Part shown: positions 37,838 to 50,551 of the stretch, in pieces | Layout of the letters: every line of letters starts with the position of its first letter | Numbering within the stretch: the first letter of the stretch is position 1 | NCBI RefSeq assembly: GCF_000143535.2 | Contig: NC_037316.1 | Coordinates: 1,860,001 to 1,924,000 of the forward strand | DNA length: 64,000 nucleotides | DNA from: Botrytis cinerea B05.10 | Taxonomy: Eukaryota > Ascomycota > Leotiomycetes > Helotiales > Sclerotiniaceae | Direction: 5' to 3' | Made by a program: the position numbers and the translations under genes | The notes under the pieces: model-generated | The model's database searches: none | What the model was told of the DNA's origin: nothing | What the model saw: the letters and a program-made list of their open reading frames with translations, nothing else

Positions 37838-38421
37838 TTGAACCAGAGACTCAATACAAAATAAAATACACCTTTGTAACTTTGCAGATAACACAAATCT
37901 TATGAAGCCCATGAGGCTTTTGACGGCGTACCAGCCAGAGCTTTTAGCTTTTTATGCTACTCGCATGCACAAACGACCATGGAAAATTCTAGCCTATAGC
38001 CAAGTCTAATTTTGCTTTTCTGTTTTCAGGAACCTTCAACCGCGGGATAACCAGTGTACGCAATTGGCAGCGAAGCTAGGAATTGATACTGGACTTTGTT
38101 CAGGGCTCAAAATGACGACCTTGTACATAAAAAAGCGAATTTGGGTTGAGGGATACACATGAATACATGAAACTGGTCTTTGCTAACTACATGATGAATA
38201 TGTATGCTACCTGTTAAATACAGCCTTAATTTTCACCTGCTTTACTTTGAAACATAAGTGCGTTGATTAATATACTCTATGAAATGTAAAAGGGCTTCTT
38301 TAGATCTAAGATTAAAATTATGAAATTATCGAGAGAAAGAGTGAAAAAATTGATAATTAGATTCATACTAAAGAAAAGTCAAAATACTTATAAAATTAAT
38401 ATAAAGTTTTTATTATAAGTG
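37838..38421. other. 3' flank of the coiled-coil gene grading into the second A+T island
   Basis: G+C content falls after about 38,290. No ORF or repeat ends are seen before the MITE at 38422. Confidence 0.5.
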
Positions 38422-38725
38422 ATATAGTTTAACACCGAGTGACTTATATTACCGAGTGACGTATTTCAAAATATATTAAAATTAGACTTTTCTTAACATT
38501 TGTATTTTAATAACTAATCTATATATTTTTTAAAAAATAAAAGAAGATTTAATAGTAATGAGAATTTAAGTATTCTAAAAACAAAATTTTATATTGAAAT
38601 TTGATTATATTAAAAATAAAGTGAAAATTATTATAATTTTCGTTATAGAAAAAATATTTCTATAATAATTACTAGAATAATTTGAGCTTCTAATAAAAGA
38701 TGAGAAATTTATATTATTTATATAA

Positions 38726-38874
38726 TGTCACGGCGCCAACTACATGTTCTATAGTTGCCTTCGTGCCTTAGGCACGGACTACTAGCGTGCCCTGCTTCCT
38801 ATAAGTAGGGCCTCACTCTTTCATAGCTCTTTCACCCTTATAATACAATATAAGTCTTTACTCGTACCTTGACA
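38726..38874 (+). mobile_element. Solo LTR (149 bp) with perfect 5-bp target duplication
   Basis: Starts TGTCACGGCGCC and ends CTTGACA. It is flanked by TATAA on both sides (38721-38725 and 38875-38879). Composition is ordinary, against an A+T-rich background, so the insertion is young. The ends TGTCA...TGACA are typical of fungal LTR retrotransposons, probably Ty3/Gypsy type (inference). Strand is arbitrary for a solo LTR. Confidence 0.8.
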
Positions 38875-38988
38875 TATAAATAATTATAATTATATTTTAT
38901 TTTAATTAACTTAAATTATATTAATAAATAAAGAAAGTATATAATTACATATAGACGAATTTTATATATTATTCTAAGAAAAGTTATA

Positions 38989-40841
38989 ACGTGGTTTAAC
39001 ACCGAGTGCACCATATCACCGAATACACCACTTTTACTTCAATTTACACTTTCAATTTTATATTATTCAATAACAATTGAATCAATTGATTAAAACTATT
39101 AAAAATCTAATAATCTAAGATTTATTATATTATTTTGATAGGTTCTTGTATTATATCTTGTTTTTCCGTATTTATTATAATATCGATTAGAAAATGCTTT
39201 TCTATTAGAATTCCTTTTTTTTTGATGTTTGTTGTATTAAATTTGAATATCAATTTTTTGCTGAAATAATATATCAAGAGTTTTTTGTTTAATAAGTATT
39301 TCTTTTTGATATAATTGAGTTTTTTTCGTGTATTGATATTTATTTAATATTTCATTTATTGTTTGAAGTGTATAATTCTTTGTATTTAAAAATGTATTTT
39401 TATAAATTAATCTTTTTGTATTTTTAATTAAAACTAATATAGTTTTGAATATAGATGTAGAAGAGCTTGATTGATAATGAGTTATTCAAGATTTAATTAA
39501 TATTGATTGAGAAAGAGTTTCTATTGGGTTGCAAGGGGTTTGAAAGATCTATTGATTTAAATCGAAAGAGGGGGGGGGTAGGTGTGTGAATTCGAATATT
39601 TAATTTCGAAAGTATAATTTTAAGATTAAATGGGATTAAATCTGTTCCTTGGAATTCTGATTTCATATTCTGAGAGGTGATTGATTTCTTGTATATAGCT
39701 TTAAAAACTATAAAGAATTCAATCTTCGAAATATAATTGATATATATTTTGATAAATCTATCAATTTGATTATTATATAAATATTTCAAATTGCTAAAAC
39801 AGTTAATATCAAGTGGTTGAGTTAAATGATTTGAATGTGGTAGTAAATGTAAATATATAATATTATTTTTTTTATAGTATATTTGAAAAGCTATTGATTT
39901 ATGGCTTTCATGTTTATTTAGTATCAATATTCGATATTTACTCTTTTTTCGATTCTTAATATATTTATTGAAGTATTTCAATCATTTTAAATCTGTTTTA
40001 TTATTTGTTTATCTATTAGATATAGATTTAATAATCTATTCTATAGAAAGATTTGTTTCAATATATCAATTGAAAAGATAAACTTGTTTTTAAATTATTA
40101 GAAATAAAGGAATAGTTTTATTCTCTCTATTTTCGTATATTATTGCTATAACTCATTCTCAATTGTCTAGTTATACTACCTTACTTCTATTATTTCGTTT
40201 AGTATTAATTACTATTATTATTATATATATAATTCCCATTATAAAGTCTATTTTATCGAAATTGTAGAAATCTCTATTCAAAATACTATATTTCGCTTAT
40301 ATATTCGCAACTAATCGAAACCACTCTTTAAAAAACTTAAAATCCTTATAAAGAACTTTTTGAAAATTATAAATACAATTAAAATGCGTTTTTAATTCGA
40401 TTCGATGTTTTACGAATCGATATATTCAAAACTTCCCAATACATTTCGCATCCCTCGATTCGAGAATATCATTCACTATATCTTCCACATTCTTTAATTT
40501 AAACAAAAATCCTTTTAAATCCATATCGAATATATATTGAATAATCACTTTTTCTTTTAATTCTATAATCTTATAACTATTCACTCAAATTTCCATACAA
40601 AAAAATAAGCCTTTCATTCTACAAAGAAATATTGTATATATTATATTATATAGCTTAACAGCTTTACAAATACTAAGCTTTTTATTTTTTTGAATAACTT
40701 TGATAGCTAAAAGTATTTGAACTTCTTTTCTTATTGATTGCATAATAAATAATCAATAAATTGTGTGTTGAAGTTGAAGAGTATAAATTGAAGTAAAAGT
40801 GATGCATTCGGTGATATGGTGCACTCGGTGTTAAACCATGT
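38989..40841 (-). mobile_element. Fot1/Flipper-like transposon, youngest copy (1,853 bp)
   Basis: Inverted repeats of about 65-75 bp beginning ACGTGGTTTAACACCGAGTG lie between TA at 38987-38988 and 40842-40843. The size matches Fot1-class elements; Flipper of Botrytis is of similar size. A transposase fragment is still open on the minus strand (39493-39981). A+T bias is weaker than in the other copies, and it is inserted within a MITE, so it is late in the order of events. Confidence 0.85.
39493..39981 (-). pseudogene. Fot1-like transposase fragment (DDE_1 catalytic part)
   Basis: A 162-codon open stretch. RILILNKHESHKS and HSNHLTQPLDINCF correspond to the second and third catalytic positions of pogo/Fot1 transposases. 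The usual aspartate in LILD is asparagine here (residue 22), while the third aspartate (residue 58) is kept. Exactly 35 residues lie between them, the DD35D spacing of Fot1. The loss of aspartate is a GAT to AAT change, as RIP would give. Downstream, IRIHTPTPPL is a further family motif. The N-terminal half of the transposase, including DNA-binding domain and first aspartate, is broken by stops. Inactive. Confidence 0.85.
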
Positions 40842-40876
40842 TACACTGAAATGAGTTATATACTAGTAAACTATAT

Positions 40877-41368
40877 TAACTATTTTTAAATAGCTTTTTA
40901 GTTCTCTATTACATTTAGTGAGAGCATTAGTAATTAATTACTAATCAAACAGACACGCAGTTTCATTGGTTGAGAAACTGTGACTGAGTGGCAGTGTAAG
41001 ATGCCCCCGCTTTGATAGATAGGGTATATATTTGATAGTTACACGGTAAGGCTTATCAGAGTTCGTATTGACTGAAGCTACTAATGGCGCGAATGGAATG
41101 TAATGATTGGGTATAAGTATTGGTGGTGACACAAGGGTGCAAACATAGATATCAATATTTCGCAGAATGTTTTCCTGACAGGATTTGAAGGGTTAGTACA
41201 TGCGTGTGTAGTTTGTGTCACACTATGAAGATTTTGTATTGGTTCTTAACACACACCGCAAATGAGCAGTTAGCCGGTTCCAAGTTTCGCAAGAAGTAAA
41301 CTTTTCTTTTAATTTCTCCCCTATACATATTTTCCATGCACCAAACGCCATTAGGGAATCTTCTCAGT
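40877..41368. other. Border of the second A+T island and 3' flank of BRX1
   Basis: Composition returns to normal near 40,930. Short minus frames here are not supported. Confidence 0.5.
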
Positions 41369-42420
41369 CTAAGCAAACAACTCGGCATTATCCAGGGCAT
41401 CCTTTGGCGCCTGTCTTCCCCCACTCGTTCTGAGTCCCAATTCTCCCTTCTTTGCCAGTCTCTCAATACCCTGTTCAGCTCTTGCATTATATCTTCCTGC
41501 CTTCTTCTTTCTGATCTCGCTTCTGACTTGGTTGGGCGACACAAACTCCTTGTTCTCGTAGATGATTGGTCCACCAAAACTTCCCTCTTGAATGACAATG
41601 GGTGTCAAAACAAATCTTGGTCCGATCTCCACCAAGTTGCATTCCGTCTCGCTGGCTCCCGAGCTTTTCGATTTGGATTTCGTGGAAGTTTCTTCTTCGG
41701 CGCCCTTCACTTTCGATGGTTCCGTCTCGCTGATCTGATAGTTTCGAATCCAGATTTTGCCATCTGCCAAAGTAAATCCCATAACATGGTCAATAAAAGG
41801 TTTCGACTTTCTTGCACCTTTTGGTACGCCGAAGATATGGAGGAAAAGTTCTTTCAGTACGCGGAGATGAGGTTCCTTATCAAAAGAGGCATCGAAAGAA
41901 AGGATGGGTCGGGAGCCCTTGAGGCAGTTTCCGGTGAAATGGAGTTCTTCCATGGTATGTACTGAGAAGCGTTAGAAAGACAGACTTTTGCATCGAAGGA
42001 GGATGATAAAATGAACATACAATTCTGCATATGCATCTTTACGGTAGGTCCATTGGGTGCCTTGCTCATCCACAGGTAAAGATCCTTTCCTTTTCTTGCC
42101 TCGAAGAAAAATACATTATTGCAATTATATAGTTCGGCCAATTCGTTCAATTGATAAAGCTTCGACTTGGTATCGAGTTTCGCATCTTTTTTACCGTGAG
42201 GAAGAAGGGACGCAAGGTCATTGAGCAGATGTCGATGTCTAATTGTGCAGAGTTAGCGTTTTTCTTGAGATTCTCTGCAATGGCACAAATTTATCTACCT
42301 GTAAGTAATTCCTCTCGAAGACAAGATCAAAACTCTTTGCTTATTTTTCTTCACCCCATTTGCAGGACCATCTTCCTTATGACCAGTGGTCTTTGATAAC
42401 GACTTATAGACAGAAGCCAT
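41369..42420 (-). CDS. Ribosome biogenesis protein Brx1 (Brix domain), 310 aa
   Basis: Needed for 60S subunit assembly in the nucleolus, where Brix proteins bind pre-rRNA. Exons: 42299-42420, 42021-42238 and 41369-41961, total 933 bp; introns are 60 and 59 bp. The protein reads in order QRVLILSSRGITYRHRHLLN, LLPHGKKDAKLDTK, LNELAELYNCNNVFFFEARK, DLYLWMSKAPNGP, HMQNLHTMEELHFTGNCLKG, SRPILSFDASFDKEPHL, FGVPKGARKSKPFIDHVMGF, IWIRNYQI and GPRFVLTPI. All are Brix-domain landmarks in the Brx1 version. The tail is basic (RKKKAGRYNARAEQ). Both introns lie in conserved sequence and restore it exactly. Divergent from the gene at 43194. Confidence 0.94.
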
Positions 42421-43193
42421 TGTAAATGGTGTATTGTGTTGTGTATATTAAAAAAATATATGTTCAATGCTATCAGGCGCAAAAAAGTTCTTGAAATCTC
42501 CAAACTTTCTTAAGAATTTCTTGATAGCGTAAGCGCGACCTTTAATCTTAGCGCGATCCTCAGTGTACATCCTTGCTAGCACATTTCGGTGATTCGGATG
42601 ATATCTAATCGATCATTGGTTCTGCCGACCCAGCAGGTATTAACTGTCACATCGATCAAATCGCAGTCTGGTGGCCAGGTGTATTCGTTGTAATAACATG
42701 GAGGGACATATGGAGACGTGGAGACCCGGTACCGAGGAACTTTGCTTGGTATCGTATCGGAGTATTTGGTTCCCTGGGCGTAGGATAGATGAAGATCTTC
42801 CCCATGGCATCATGTTCCTGCATGCAATGTGAGTCTTTATTAAGAACACAGATCTAGAACTCCCAACTGGGATTCTGCCTACCCATTTCATGATTCTCGA
42901 TGTATGTTCGATACCGGTACTCTATGGTGAACTGGATGGATATACATGATGGAGTCAATTTATGTTTTTCAAGCCTCCTTTGAAACCCCCTCTCCTCACG
43001 TAATGACGTCTTCCATTACGATCTCAATTATCAAGTGGTAAATCATGAATCTAGCTTGTCAATTTTCAGACTTGTATGGTACAAGGCAATAATCAAGTCT
43101 CCATGCGATGCTACCTACCTACTTACCAAGTATCTTCTGTTCTTCATCCAAATCAACCACAGCATACTCATATCCATTGCCACAACATCGATC
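42421..43193. promoter_or_regulatory. Divergent intergenic region of BRX1 and the gene at 43194
   Basis: A 773-bp spacer that must hold both promoters. The minus frame 42640-42891 is not supported by any motif. Confidence 0.5.
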
Positions 43194-43829
43194 ATGGCAA
43201 CTTTCAAATCCATCCACAATTGCCTTCTCAAGATTCCAGCCCCACTACTTCCACCTGCCTCACCTCACGATCCAACGCTTACCTCGAAAATCGCCTCCCT
43301 TCAGCTTCATCCAACTCTAGAGACTGCTCTCCACCTTTTAAATCTCGATTTACCATCAGCACACTTCTTAGCTCGCCATATGCAGTCGGCGCCAGCTTTC
43401 GAGGGCATGTATCTGCATGGGATTCTGCATCGAATCGAGGGTGACTATGATAATTCAAGAGCATGGTATAGCGATGTCAAGGAGTCAGAAATATATTCAA
43501 ACCTTTGGGGACAGGGTGGTCAGACTTGGAAAGCGTGGAAGGAGGAGCATGGCAATGACGGCAACAGGGAGTCATTAGATAATGGTCAAAAGTTTTTGGA
43601 TGCTGTCCAGAAATTCAAGGAGATGAATGGAAAGGGAAGCGAGAAGGAGAAGGCATCTCTCGAGAGACAAAGTAAGGAGGAGATTGATGGTGTTATTGAA
43701 TGGTGTGTGAACAAGTTCGGCACATCCAGGATGATTGATGCTAGTTCTGCTTGGGTCAAACCTAGTGATGAGATCAAGAAAATGGGTGAAGATCAAGTCA
43801 GCGGAGACAGTGGAAAAAGAAAGTTTTGA
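43194..43829 (+). CDS. Conserved fungal protein of unknown function (211 aa)
   Basis: Single exon, starting at the ATG of MATFKSIHNC; the frame is open further upstream but begins there only with a GTG. Residues about 35-100 look like a compact helical domain: LHPTLETALHLLNLDLPSAH, LARHMQSAPAFEGMYLHGIL and HRIEGDYDNSRAWYSDV. The last part has the look of a tetratricopeptide-like pair of helices (inference). The C-terminal half is charged. It resembles hypothetical proteins common in ascomycetes but I cannot name it. Convergent with RAB11, 290 bp apart. Confidence 0.7.
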   Translation: MATFKSIHNCLLKIPAPLLPPASPHDPTLTSKIASLQLHPTLETALHLLNLDLPSAHFLARHMQSAPAFEGMYLHGILHRIEGDYDNSRAWYSDVKESEIYSNLWGQGGQTWKAWKEEHGNDGNRESLDNGQKFLDAVQKFKEMNGKGSEKEKASLERQSKEEIDGVIEWCVNKFGTSRMIDASSAWVKPSDEIKKMGEDQVSGDSGKRKF

Positions 43830-44119
43830 AGAGAGAGTCTTTAGAACAGACATATTAAGACAAAAACCATTGCATTAGACAAGCATAGCGATCGTTGCAG
43901 ACGTGAAATCCCAAAGAGGAAGAACCACCGGACAACATAATTGGAAAAAAAAAGGGAAGATATCCTTGAGCCCGCGCTCATCGAGTGCTGAGCGTTTTGC
44001 TTAGCCCTGACTTCGTAACCCCCCATGCTCCCGCAATGACACTTAAAGACGCCACACCTTTGTATCAACCATCAACCAATATGTCCGTGTAGTTGCGCGA
44101 AGTAAGAACGCCTGACTAT

Positions 44120-45053
<934 letters not shown>

Positions 45054-46546
45054 GGTTGATGTTGAAGTAGAATAGTATTTATTATTGAAGGGGGGGAGAG
45101 GGTAACGGATTTCGTTGTTGCGATGGATAGATGGATGATGGGTGTGGATATGCGAGAAACCGGGGTTGGGGGGTTGTAAGGTTGTTTGGGAATTTGGGAA
45201 TTTTTGGCTTGGGAGGGGGGGAAGTTTGAACTTTGGCGATTTTGCACGTTGGGCGGTGCTGTTATATCTCTGTTATATCTCGATTATATCTCGATTGTGC
45301 TTCACCCGTCTGAAACTTCTATCTGGACGATATTAGACAGTGAAAGTTAAAATTCAATTAACTGACGGATCGATCAGTGAGTCTTCGCGCAGTCAATTGA
45401 ATCATGAGTATGATTAATACTCGGAGAGCTTCACTCGCCTCAATAAGGACCGCCAACCGTGTGCGTGTCTAACTTGATGAATGTCTAGTCTTCACCCCTC
45501 TGGCCCCTGGCTGGATGGTGACGCCTTGCTGGAGTGACGCTGGTTTTGTCTTGTCTTATCTCTCCTTTTTATTTGTCTGATGCTGGAGGGTCTGGCTGCG
45601 GATGGATAATTACTGACCAGGTACCCAAGCACGTCTCCGTCTGCGCACTGGACGGATGCTGGAAAGGAGTAGAATGCTGTCTCGCTGTCTATACTGACCA
45701 TCTATCTGGCTACTGTTACTCCTGAGTAGTTAGTTCTCGGATAAAAGCGATGCAATACAAGTCTACAGATGCACCGCTGCTCAGATTCAATACGCAATCA
45801 AGAGGCGATGCTCTCGGTTCCTTTGTTCTCGTCCCCATTGGATTGTTTGAGAATGCAGACAGGTGGTTTCGAAATTCCATGTCAGAGCGGTTGGCTGCAC
45901 GTGAGACGATACGTTGGGGAGCGTAGGTGTCACGATCATGAGCAGGTATATAGATACTCAGAGGAGAGGGAGAGGGGCTCTTTGAGGGCGCTTTAATGCC
46001 ATTGATACCATTGATACCATTATTCACTCCACTCGACTTCCTTTTGAGCTTCTCTACACACATACCAGGCCCACTAATCAATTTTCATTCATCAACCACC
46101 AGGTGAACTCATGCGATTGACCACAGTCACGTGACACCGCATTCAATCTTTGTTTGCGGTCGCGGTCGCTCGACTTCAAGTTGTTGCAGTCAATTCAACT
46201 TATCCCCAAGCAGATAGCTTCCCCCAAAAGGAATCAAGTAAATGGAAAATTTCGCTCTCTTTATGTCCTGCAATGCAATCCTTCAATCTCTGGTGCAACC
46301 CATTCTATTCCGTCAACAAAATTTAATTCATCACACATCAAAATACTTTGTGCTATCTAAAACCCAACAAACCATTTTGCCTTCTGGCTAGGTACCTCTC
46401 ATATTCTTCTTCCGTTTGACACCCCCAAAGTGAATTGGTTTGACGTTGGCAAGATTGAATACATTCTACCTCCCTCTACTTCTCTCGACCCCGTCATTCG
46501 ACCTTTAGTTTGGCATCCTTCGTGCATCTGAAATTCATGGTGCCAA
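45054..46546. promoter_or_regulatory. Divergent intergenic region of RAB11 and the chromodomain gene
   Basis: About 1.5 kb. A minus frame of 121 codons (45716-46081) contains a short NGINGINGIK repeat but no conserved domain and no neighbours suggesting a gene, so it is not called. The start of the chromodomain gene is preceded by a short overlapping upstream frame (46537-46593). Confidence 0.5.
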
Positions 46547-49500
46547 ATGACTTCCAACCAACCGTCAAAAGAAGGGAGGTTCTCCTCACTTGAAGAAGAG
46601 GAGCTTTCCAAAATTTCATTAGAAACAACGGATGATGAGCAATATGGTTCGGATCACGAGTTCATTGTTGAACGCATTTTGGCCCAAAAAACAGAAGGCG
46701 GCCAAAGGCTGTTTCTAATTAGATGGTCGGGATTCCCAGAGGAAGATTCATCGGTAAATACCCTTTCTTAATATGAATCCCCAGTCAAAGGAGTACCCTA
46801 GTGCTTACATTCTGGTAGTGGGAGCCCAGGAAGAATATATTAGGTCAAAGCATTCTTGATGCTTGGAAAACACGACGAACTCGTGAGCTTCAGGGCTTAG
46901 ATGCACCGTATGATGTCGGAAGACTGGAATCTTTAAAGAAGATCGCTGGTGCTGAAAAAGCACAACGTGTTCGTTTGCGTCGTGAGAAGAGAAAGCGCCT
47001 GGGAATAGTCGTATCGCCTCACGAATCTGATGCAGATAGTGTCGATGAGTCGCAAACTTCAGTTCCTGGCCCGCTAGTTAACTCAGCTGCACTCAGGGAT
47101 GCAAGGATTTCCGAAAGACAACAGCAAGTTCAAGCTACCAGAAAATCTAAAGTAAGCCCAGTTATTTATTTGAACCAAAGACCTATCTGCACAGTGTGTG
47201 GTATTGGCACCACCCTCACATATCAAGTCTCTTCCAGTAGTGTTCCACGTTCATGGCTGGCTGGCAGAAACAGTCGCCGTGTTTTAGGAGAGATAGTATA
47301 TCGAGCGGCGAGGGGCATGGTTTCCATTGTCATGTTTTCTGATAGCCTGTGATCCATATTTAGACAACAGGACATTGATTATCTAATTCGGTCGAGATAT
47401 TAGATCTCTTTGACTAACTTCATCTGAAATTCAGGAACGTCAACAAATCGACTCTGATTCATCGTCTGACGAACCACTATTCGTAACTTCGCAGCGAAAG
47501 TCAACCTTGAGTGTCTCATCTTCCAGCAATCCACAAGCGCAGAAGGAGTCACAGAACGACGTTGTTTCTCATGTGACCGCCAGCGATGACCGACAGAAAG
47601 CAACAGCCGAGAGCTCTTCATTATCTAGAGGCAACCCAAAGATTCGAGGAGGGGGAGGTGCCACGAGGGGAGGCTCTTCTTCACTGTCACAGAATGTTTT
47701 TTTCAGTGGAAAAGCGCCCAGAAAACAAAAAGCGAGTTTAATTGAAGCAGCGGCAGATCCGTCAAAAGACCAGCGTCATTTCAAGAACAGGCATATCCTC
47801 AGAAAAGCGGAACTGGCTGCGAGAACTTTACCAGACCAGCAACTAGATCGTAGTGCTCTTCACCTGATAAATCCTTCGAGGGGTTCATCCTCGTCCGTAC
47901 AACGACCAGAAACTCTTTACAGAACTTCTTCCGCTCCTCAGACCGAAGAGCCAATGGAATTAGTTGAATCACCTCTTGAGAAGCAAAATATCTCCCAGCG
48001 ACTGCCTGCACTGCACCCATCTGAAATGGCATGGGAAGAGGTACAGCATATTCCGTACGAGAAACGAACAATTTGCTTCTTCTTTACTCAAGCCAGTGGG
48101 TGCCTTGATAGTAGCTGTAAGTATCTCCACAAGAACGATCCCCTCCTACCCGTTGCCCCACCCCCAGATGGATGGTTTGGGTCGCAGAAAATCTGCTTCT
48201 TCTATAACCTGAATGGAGACTGTAAAAATGGAGATATGTGTAGCTCTCTGCATGAATCAAACCCCAATATTCCGGTTAGGAAGCCGCCCCCCGGATGGGC
48301 AGCGCCAGATCCGTCTACTAAAATCATGCCAACGAAAGTACGGCTCCCAGCCAGTGTCGATGGTCCACAGTGGGTCTGCTATTACTGGTACCATGATAAT
48401 AGTTGCACGAAAGGGGTTGACTGCAAAATGGCACACTCAGCCGATAACGACCTCCGAGTAGCAGCAAAACCTGGTTCTGTTACTTGTAGATACTGGATTC
48501 AGGGTCACTGTCGCAATGGTATAGACTGTTTTTTTGCGCATGAATCTCCTCATAACGGTCGCTCGATATCCTACACGAGCCAACCTTATTCTAACGCCGT
48601 TGATTCCGAACCCCTAGTGGAGAAAAGTGTACAGCCTCCACTACACCAGTCAAAGGTTATTCCGATATTCGGTGACGACGATGCCATAGATTTTGAGATG
48701 GACACATTGTCTGACCTTTCCCCGCTTGAGTCAAATATTGAAGGCCTTGAAAGATGTTTGAATGATCATTTAGTAACCGAAACAGTAAACATTACCAGTA
48801 CCAAAATTAAGACAGTCAAGTTTGGTCCACAGACGCAATCTATCAAGCTCGACTTCACAAGCCTTCCCCTACATACTTCAGACTGGGCAAGAGCATTTGT
48901 GAGTGCAGAGATTTTGGATTTCAACCAAATATGTACCATATACGACTTCAAATTGAGATACAGCCATATTCAACACTCTACTTATTGGCAAGCTAGTATC
49001 AGCACCGATCCTACTGACCAAGATGTATGTGATACGGTCAAAAACATAGCTAAACATCTCTGTCTTCAGATGTCTGGTTTGGCGTGCATCTCGGACAATT
49101 ACATTATTTTACTCTATCCAGCCGTGGCTGAAGAATGGAAGTATTTGGATGCAACACCTGATTTATCAACTGGCGCTACACTGAAATACTCAGTTTTTGG
49201 TTCTCAAAGCCCTATTCCAAGTTCCATGGAATCTGCCACAATTGACAAAATTTCAATGACGGCTCTCTCCTCCAGTGACATGATGATGAAAAGCTTCCAT
49301 CATCTTGATTACGAAAAATTGACCATAGACTTGAAACTCAAGGACCAGAAGCTCAAGAAACCTATCACCTTCAACTTTTGTTTAATATTTCCTGTATCTA
49401 AACAGCCTCTTGCGGGATTGATAGCATCCTGGCTCAAGAGTTGTTCAAAAGACGACGGCAAGGTATACAACTATCAGAAGCCAGGATGTTGGAACCATTT

Positions 49501-50551
49501 CAAAAAGCATGTCAACGCTGGAGCTGTGCTGATACACTCATCTGCGCTCAGTCTTATCTCTGATACAGATCTCACACATGGCATGACGCTGGACGGGATG
49601 AACTATACATTTTGGTGTATTCAAGATAGTACATCTAAAGTGCCATTCTCCCAAATGCAAAAACAATCTGAGCTGGGCCAAGTTTTTATAAAACGTCTCT
49701 TACCTTTAGGGTATACTATACTCCTCACACCAAGTTTCTTGGTTGCAGAACCAGTCATGACACTCAGCTTTTTGCAATGGTACCAAAAGAAACTCAAAAA
49801 CTCAATAAGTGGCTCAATCAGAGTATTGTGCTGCCACGAAATTCCGAGCTTTCTTTTAGAACTTGCGATTTCGAAGGCCGAGGAACAACAAGAATTGATG
49901 AAGCGCCTTGCTGGCGACCCGTCGATGCTTTCAAAATTAAGCGAAAGGGGATTAAGTCACGAACAGTGTACAGCGAGACTCGACCTATATTGGCTTCTTT
50001 GTGATATGCTCAGTAAGGACCTTCCTGCAAATCTATCTCCATTTGATCGTGATCCATCCGAAGAGAATTCGCGGAGTTCATTTCTCTTTGCGCCTCCATC
50101 CATCGATCAAAATGACGAGAAAAAGTTGGTCGCTTGGTTTGCAGGTTGGGCTTATGCGAATCTCGATAAATATAGACGGTTCTACGTCTTTGGTTCTGGA
50201 AAATCGAACAGAAGCTCTGGGGTTCCAGTGAGAATGATTCCAGAGTGTGAAAGCTTCCCACAAAATTCCAAGGCCTTCCAGGAAGGAGGTGCGTTAGCGT
50301 GGGCCAGGCGAGGAAGAAATCCGGTTTCAATTGGATGTACTACAGCACCATCGGGCACAAATGAACCTCGGGTTGAAAAAGCGGAAGTGAAGTTGAAGGA
50401 ATTCAAATATGATTTTACGGATGAATGGTATCCTGAATGGAGGGGAAAACCAGGCGAAGGACGAAGTTCAAATCATATCATCGAGTATCGATGGAATCGT
50501 GTCTTTGAGTTGCTCAAAATTCCTTTCGAGGCGGGAAAAGTTGAATATTGA
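46547..50551 (+). CDS. Chromodomain protein with four CCCH zinc fingers (1,218 aa)
   Basis: Exons: 46547-46753, 46819-47151 and 47435-50551; introns are 65 and 283 bp; total 3,657 bp. The chromodomain (residues 38-87: EFIVERIL, FLIRWSGF then WEPRKNILG) spans intron 1. The three methyl-lysine cage positions are aromatic (F39, W60, F63), so binding of methylated histone H3 is plausible. Four CCCH fingers follow at about 394-412, 434-453, 495-514 and 531-549 (C-x7/8-C-x4/5-C-x3-H); such fingers usually bind RNA. Residues 560-1218 are conserved-looking but unassigned, with segments such as AWFAGWAYANLDKYRRFYVF. A role linking heterochromatin and RNA is inference. Chp1 of fission yeast is the nearest functional idea, not a demonstrated orthologue. 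Confidence 0.8.

Larger units (their letters stand above)
38422..40876 (+). mobile_element. MITE copy 3, split by a solo LTR and a Fot1-like element
   Basis: The left end ATATAGTTTAACACCGAGTG and the right end AGTAAACTATAT (before TA at 40877) correspond to the ends of MITE copy 1. The interior matches in order, including the ATATAGACGAATTTTATATA stretch near 38950. Removing the solo LTR (38726-38874 plus its 5-bp duplication) and the Fot1-like element (38989-40841 plus TA) leaves about 446 bp, against 437 bp for copy 1. The flank on the left reads TG rather than TA. Confidence 0.75.

Noticed and set aside
45716..46081. Minus frame of 121 codons with NGINGINGIK repeat
   Set aside because: No conserved domain, no neighbouring exons and low-complexity content; it lies in a divergent promoter region.
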